This document shows positions 63,351-64,000 of a stretch of DNA of 64,000 nt, piece after piece. Positions within the stretch are counted from its first letter, which is position 1, and each line of letters starts with the position of its first letter. A model generated the notes under the pieces. That model searched no databases. It saw only the letters and a program-made list of their open reading frames with translations, and was not told the DNA's origin. A program made the translations under genes and the position numbers. Origin of the DNA: Candidatus Bathyoplasma sp. NZ (GTDB lineage: Bacteria; Bacillota_I; Bacilli_A; MAG-NZ). Location of the stretch: contig JABENI010000011.1 of the NCBI GenBank assembly GCA_013332095.1, positions 62,001 through 126,000 on the forward strand, read 5' to 3'.

Positions 63351-63380
63351 ATTTCAGTCCAAGAAATGGGGTGCATTACA
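63351..63380 (-). repeat. Right terminal inverted repeat of the IS
   Basis: Read on the minus strand it begins TGTAATGCACCCC and matches the left end at 26 of 30 positions. Confidence 0.88.
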
Positions 63381-63447
63381 TTAATTTGTCTTTTTTTTAT
63401 TTTTAAATATTCTCTCTTTTATTTTGTTTTTTACCAACATTGTTTTA

Positions 63448-64000
63448 TTAAATTTTATTATTTTTATATTTTAATATTTCTACTGATAAAAACCCTAAAA
63501 CTAAACTGGCAATTGCCGTTGCCATAATCCCAAAATTATAATCAATTTTAGGAATCAATACATAAATAGAACCAAATATTAAGCCAATAATTAAACTCAT
63601 AGTATATTTTTTATGTTTTTCTAGTAAAAATTTCATTAGTTTTGAAACAATAAAAACACCTATTAGTACCCCAATTCCCATAAATCCCAGTAAAATTAAA
63701 TTATTTATGTTTAAAATATTTATAAATAAGTTTTTGACTTTATGATATTGACCTAAAATCAACAGTATTAAGGAACCACTGATTCCTGGTAAAATCATAG
63801 TACCTCCAGAAATAATACCGACTAAAATTAAAATGAAAACTGTCGTAATTGAAAATTCGTATAGTAAATTTATATCATTATCTATTTTGAAATAATTTAA
63901 CGTTAAAACTATTATGACGCCTAAAAGTGCAAAATACTTATTTATGCTTTTTTCTTTTTTGCTAACCGATATTAAACTACTGATAACTAATCCGATAAAA
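63448..64000 (-). CDS. DUF368 membrane protein, partial
   Basis: The open frame covers about 184 codons and continues beyond the right edge, so the N-terminus is missing. MILPGISGSLILLILGQYHKV is the DUF368 signature (PGISGS), preceded by IISGG. About six transmembrane helices are visible, with GLIFGSIYVLIPK near the end. DUF368 proteins have been linked to undecaprenyl phosphate recycling (the UptA/PopT-type flippase families include it), so a cell-envelope role is likely. It ends about 70 bases from the IS right end. Confidence 0.85.
   Translation of the reverse strand, partial: FIGLVISSLISVSKKEKSINKYFALLGVIIVLTLNYFKIDNDINLLYEFSITTVFILILVGIISGGTMILPGISGSLILLILGQYHKVKNLFINILNINNLILLGFMGIGVLIGVFIVSKLMKFLLEKHKKYTMSLIIGLIFGSIYVLIPKIDYNFGIMATAIASLVLGFLSVEILKYKNNKI

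Larger units (their letters stand above)
62162..63380 (-). mobile_element. Decayed IS3-family (IS150-like) insertion sequence
   Basis: The element of 1219 bases is bounded by 30-base inverted repeats with four mismatches (62162-62191 and 63351-63380). They start TGT and share CCATTTCTTG and ACTGAAAT. A TTAA flanks both ends (62158-62161 and 63381-63384), a likely target duplication. Inside, the minus strand carries broken orfA and orfB. It should be unable to move by itself, although the ends look good enough to be used in trans. Confidence 0.88.

Overview
The window is about 64 kb of AT-rich DNA from a low-GC Gram-positive bacterium (Bacillota). Most genes lie on the minus strand in tight operons with good AGGAGG-type ribosome sites. 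The gene order is of Bacillales type: clpX-lon-ysxC/engB-spoVID-ysxE-valS-folC, ruvAB-queA-tgt, ynzC-tkt, glmM-glmU-glmS. A host-associated, reduced, non-sporulating relative such as Gemella is my best guess, but no rRNA or marker search supports a name. Signs of reduction are the absence of the hem cluster that sits between ysxC and spoVID in Bacillus, and shortened MurD, GlmM and GlmU.

Layout. 0-13 kb: folC (cut by the edge), YgjP-like and VanZ-like proteins, valS behind a T-box, relics of ysxE and spoVID, engB, lon, clpX, hpf, a DMT permease and a Nudix hydrolase. 13.5-33 kb: an AzgA-type purine permease, then a long minus-strand housekeeping run: recD2, cyclophilin, mnmA, nadE, nadD, murD, mraY, tgt, a serine dehydratase, queA, ruvB, ruvA, a SafA-like LysM protein, a methyltransferase, a tail-anchored repeat protein, nadK and spx. 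trpS lies on the plus strand.

34-43 kb is the accessory heart of the window. It holds a 1267-residue protein with two RX4H HEPN motifs and a C-terminus that reads as Cas13a (type VI-A CRISPR effector). There is no cas1/cas2 and no recognisable CRISPR array anywhere in the window. Next come a MATE exporter and a two-gene McrB/McrC (LlaJI-like) GTP-dependent restriction pair without a methylase. A membrane protein with a 16-unit five-residue repeat ends the region.

43.7-64 kb: eno, gpmI, a split chromate transporter, an alpha/beta hydrolase, a broken RhuM gene, a folate transporter (folT) behind a THF riboswitch, a PrsW-like protease, ung, glmS/glmU/glmM, a ynzC-like gene, tkt, and a membrane-anchored EIIB-like domain whose phospho-cysteine is replaced by glutamate. 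A convergent CotZ-like/CotO-like pair, mgtE, a GNAT enzyme, a decayed IS3 element and a partial DUF368 protein follow.

Two themes deserve attention. One is the orphan Cas13a in a small defence island. The other is the set of five spore-coat-type genes (SpoVID-, YsxE-, SafA-, CotZ- and CotO-like) kept at their Bacillus-like positions although no other sporulation gene is visible here.
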